64,000 bases of DNA from positions 78,168,669-78,232,668 of the forward strand of contig CM043958.1 of NCBI GenBank assembly GCA_014529385.2, written 5' to 3'. Shown one piece after another: positions 62,786 to 64,000 of this stretch. Source of the DNA: Adiantum capillus-veneris (Eukaryota; Streptophyta; Polypodiopsida; Polypodiales; Pteridaceae). The position numbers were made by a program, and so were the translations under genes. How positions within the stretch are numbered: the stretch's first letter is position 1; the number at the start of each line of letters is the position of its first letter. The notes under the pieces are model-generated. The model saw nothing but the letters and a program-made list of their open reading frames with translations, was not told where the DNA came from and did not search any database.

Positions 62786-63232
62786 AGGGAGAAAAAAGAT
62801 GGACATCTTTTTTACAGTTTTGGGCTGAGAAAAGACTCGACATGACTGAAAGGAGTGCATCAACTCCAACACCTCATCTGGGGGGAGTGAGCTTACAACA
62901 ACTTAAGGGCTAGGGACTGAACTTGGGGGCTAGACTTGACATCATGCCGATCATCATCAAGGCATGGAACTCGTACATCTCGCTTATGCAAACATTAGGT
63001 CGCTATCCCAATGTAATGGAAAAGACGAGGAACTTCTATAGGAGCTACGACAAAAGATACAAATTTTGTGCGACATACATCCATCTCCAAAAGGGGCTTG
63101 GTGTGTGATCAAACAAGACAAAGACTATGAAAAACTGAATCATGACTTTTAAAAATTGAAAAGACTAGGCGACTTGGGCTTTGTAGGGGACGTTCAAGGC
63201 AAGAAGAATTGTTCAGAAAATGGGAGAGATGG
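62786..63232. other. Unassigned sequence upstream of the LTR
   Basis: It should be the 3' internal end of the element owning the LTR at 62550-62774, but no RT, RNase H or integrase text is visible. Confidence 0.35.
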
Positions 63233-63976
63233 CTATGCACACCAGGCCTTGCAAAGATCTCGTAGCTTCCTTCCACAAGTTGAGAAGAATGGTGATTGAC
63301 GTGAAGAGCACTTGCAAGTCACTTGCCGCCCATCAGAGCCTGGTTGCAGAGCTCGTTTCTGTGGCTTTCTATTCCTCTTCCAAAGACCCTGTGCTTTGCA
63401 GCCATCTGTAGCCTGATGATCCGCAAGAAGAAAGTGCCACCTCCCTCGCTGCCTTGCCACCAGCGAATGCGCCTGCTCCAAGATTGCCATCAGAGCCTGG
63501 GGAATAGCCATTTTGATGCTTGTGACCCTAGGAAAGTACACCCAGTACAGGATGTTAGCGGCAGCATGGGGGAGCTTTTGACTCGCTGACTTCAAATCAC
63601 CATGGAAACTGATAACGGCGTAGCAGTGGTGCCCAACAGGTTTGGTGTTGGCTTCGTTGTTGACGGCCAAGCTGCGAGCTTGCAAACTACAGGATGCCAT
63701 GTTGGCCTTGGCAGGTATGAGCATGGTACCCACCTGAAGGGCAACCCAATCAGGACAATCGTGCTGGTTGCGACAGTGACCCATGAGTAGTAGCGCCAGC
63801 ATCAGAGATGGCCATAGCGCTGCTGGCGATAACAACCACAGCAGCAGCGACAAGCAAACTGCTTCAAGATAGGGCTGAAATGTATTGACGAGAGCTCGAG
63901 CTGCAGCAGCAAGGTCGCTTCCTCTTGCAACTGGCAGGGAGAAAGTTGAAGGTCCGGCCATGCAGTGGTCTGGCAA
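63233..63976 (-). CDS. Unrecognised ORF, 247 codons, hydrophobic N-terminal third
   Basis: The second Met (MAGPSTFSLP) is a plausible start. Residues about 38-66 form one or two hydrophobic segments (SLLLWLLSPAALWPSLMLALLLMG). The remainder is basic with several Cys and His but no motif I know. Base composition is more GC-rich than the surrounding DNA. It could be exon sequence of a host gene continuing past the right edge, an ORF of the element ending at 62550, or chance. Confidence 0.3.
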   Translation of the reverse strand: MPDHCMAGPSTFSLPVARGSDLAAAARALVNTFQPYLEAVCLSLLLWLLSPAALWPSLMLALLLMGHCRNQHDCPDWVALQVGTMLIPAKANMASCSLQARSLAVNNEANTKPVGHHCYAVISFHGDLKSASQKLPHAAANILYWVYFPRVTSIKMAIPQALMAILEQAHSLVARQRGRWHFLLADHQATDGCKAQGLWKRNRKPQKRALQPGSDGRQVTCKCSSRQSPFFSTCGRKLRDLCKAWCA

Positions 63977-64000
63977 CCTCCGTGAGGGAGGAGCATGGAG

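Noticed and set aside
1-64000. tRNA, rRNA or other structured RNA genes
   Set aside because: None recognised on reading both strands; the tRNA-like matches are only the 12-17-nt primer-binding sites at 3710, 32777 and 43529.

Overview
The window is retrotransposon-dominated nuclear DNA from a land plant with a large genome. Signs of this are plant-type Ty1/copia and Ty3/gypsy polyproteins, a chromodomain gypsy element, gypsy elements with a second, archaeal-type RNase H, primer-binding sites matching plant tRNA-iMet and tRNA-Asp, and long CT/CA/TG microsatellites. Repeat style and degree of nesting would fit a fern or another non-flowering plant, but I cannot fix the species. I see no convincing intact host gene, tRNA, rRNA or CRISPR array.

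Layout, left to right. 1-3956: 5' part of a minus-strand copia element (Copia-1; RT runs off the left edge). 4075-4478 and 6352-8645: pieces of a degenerate LTR element (family D) with microsatellites; a second D copy lies inverted at 59458-61500. 8646-13635 plus 44482-46091: a decayed minus-strand chromovirus (A), split in its leader by a giant gypsy element. 13636-44481: that giant element (B, minus strand), bounded by two 934-bp LTRs and a CCCAC target-site duplication. B itself holds two younger insertions: a deleted copia element of the Copia-1 family (Copia-2, 29989-33017, TSD AGGAC) inside gag, and a nearly intact plus-strand gypsy element C (34324-42994) inside a palindrome of B's leader. 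Without its passengers B is about 19.1 kb. 46092-49237: unrecognised minus-strand ORFs. 50290-51600: plus-strand copia remnant. 51930-53041: gypsy integrase remnant (E), followed by two unrecognised ORFs. 54777-54824: poly-G tract. 54825-56550: remnant F, a decayed relative of C. 62550-62774: one LTR with an adjacent polypurine tract on the minus strand. 63233-63976: an unrecognised ORF.

How B is built, in its own 5'->3' direction (decreasing coordinates): LTR with TATA box; tRNA-Asp PBS; long leader carrying copies of a 24-bp perfect palindrome; gag; zinc knuckles and a first retropepsin; a 308-codon linker ORF ending at an A AAA AAG slippery heptamer; RT, RNase H, two successive HHCC zinc modules, the DDE integrase core, a second retropepsin and a tryptophan-repeat tail; a polypurine tract; a non-coding stretch with a second set of the same palindromes; an uninterrupted 1091-codon ORF of unknown function; a second polypurine tract with the same 12-nt core; and the 3' LTR. 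The repeated palindrome leader and PPT suggest that B is a two-module element (leader-gag-pol-PPT plus leader-ORF3-PPT). This composite architecture is the most novel thing in the window.

C is the best-preserved autonomous element: two LTRs of about 1.14 kb, an intact gag-protease ORF, and a pol ORF overlapping it in the -1 frame, with RT, a degenerate gypsy RNase H, an archaeal-type RNase H and integrase.
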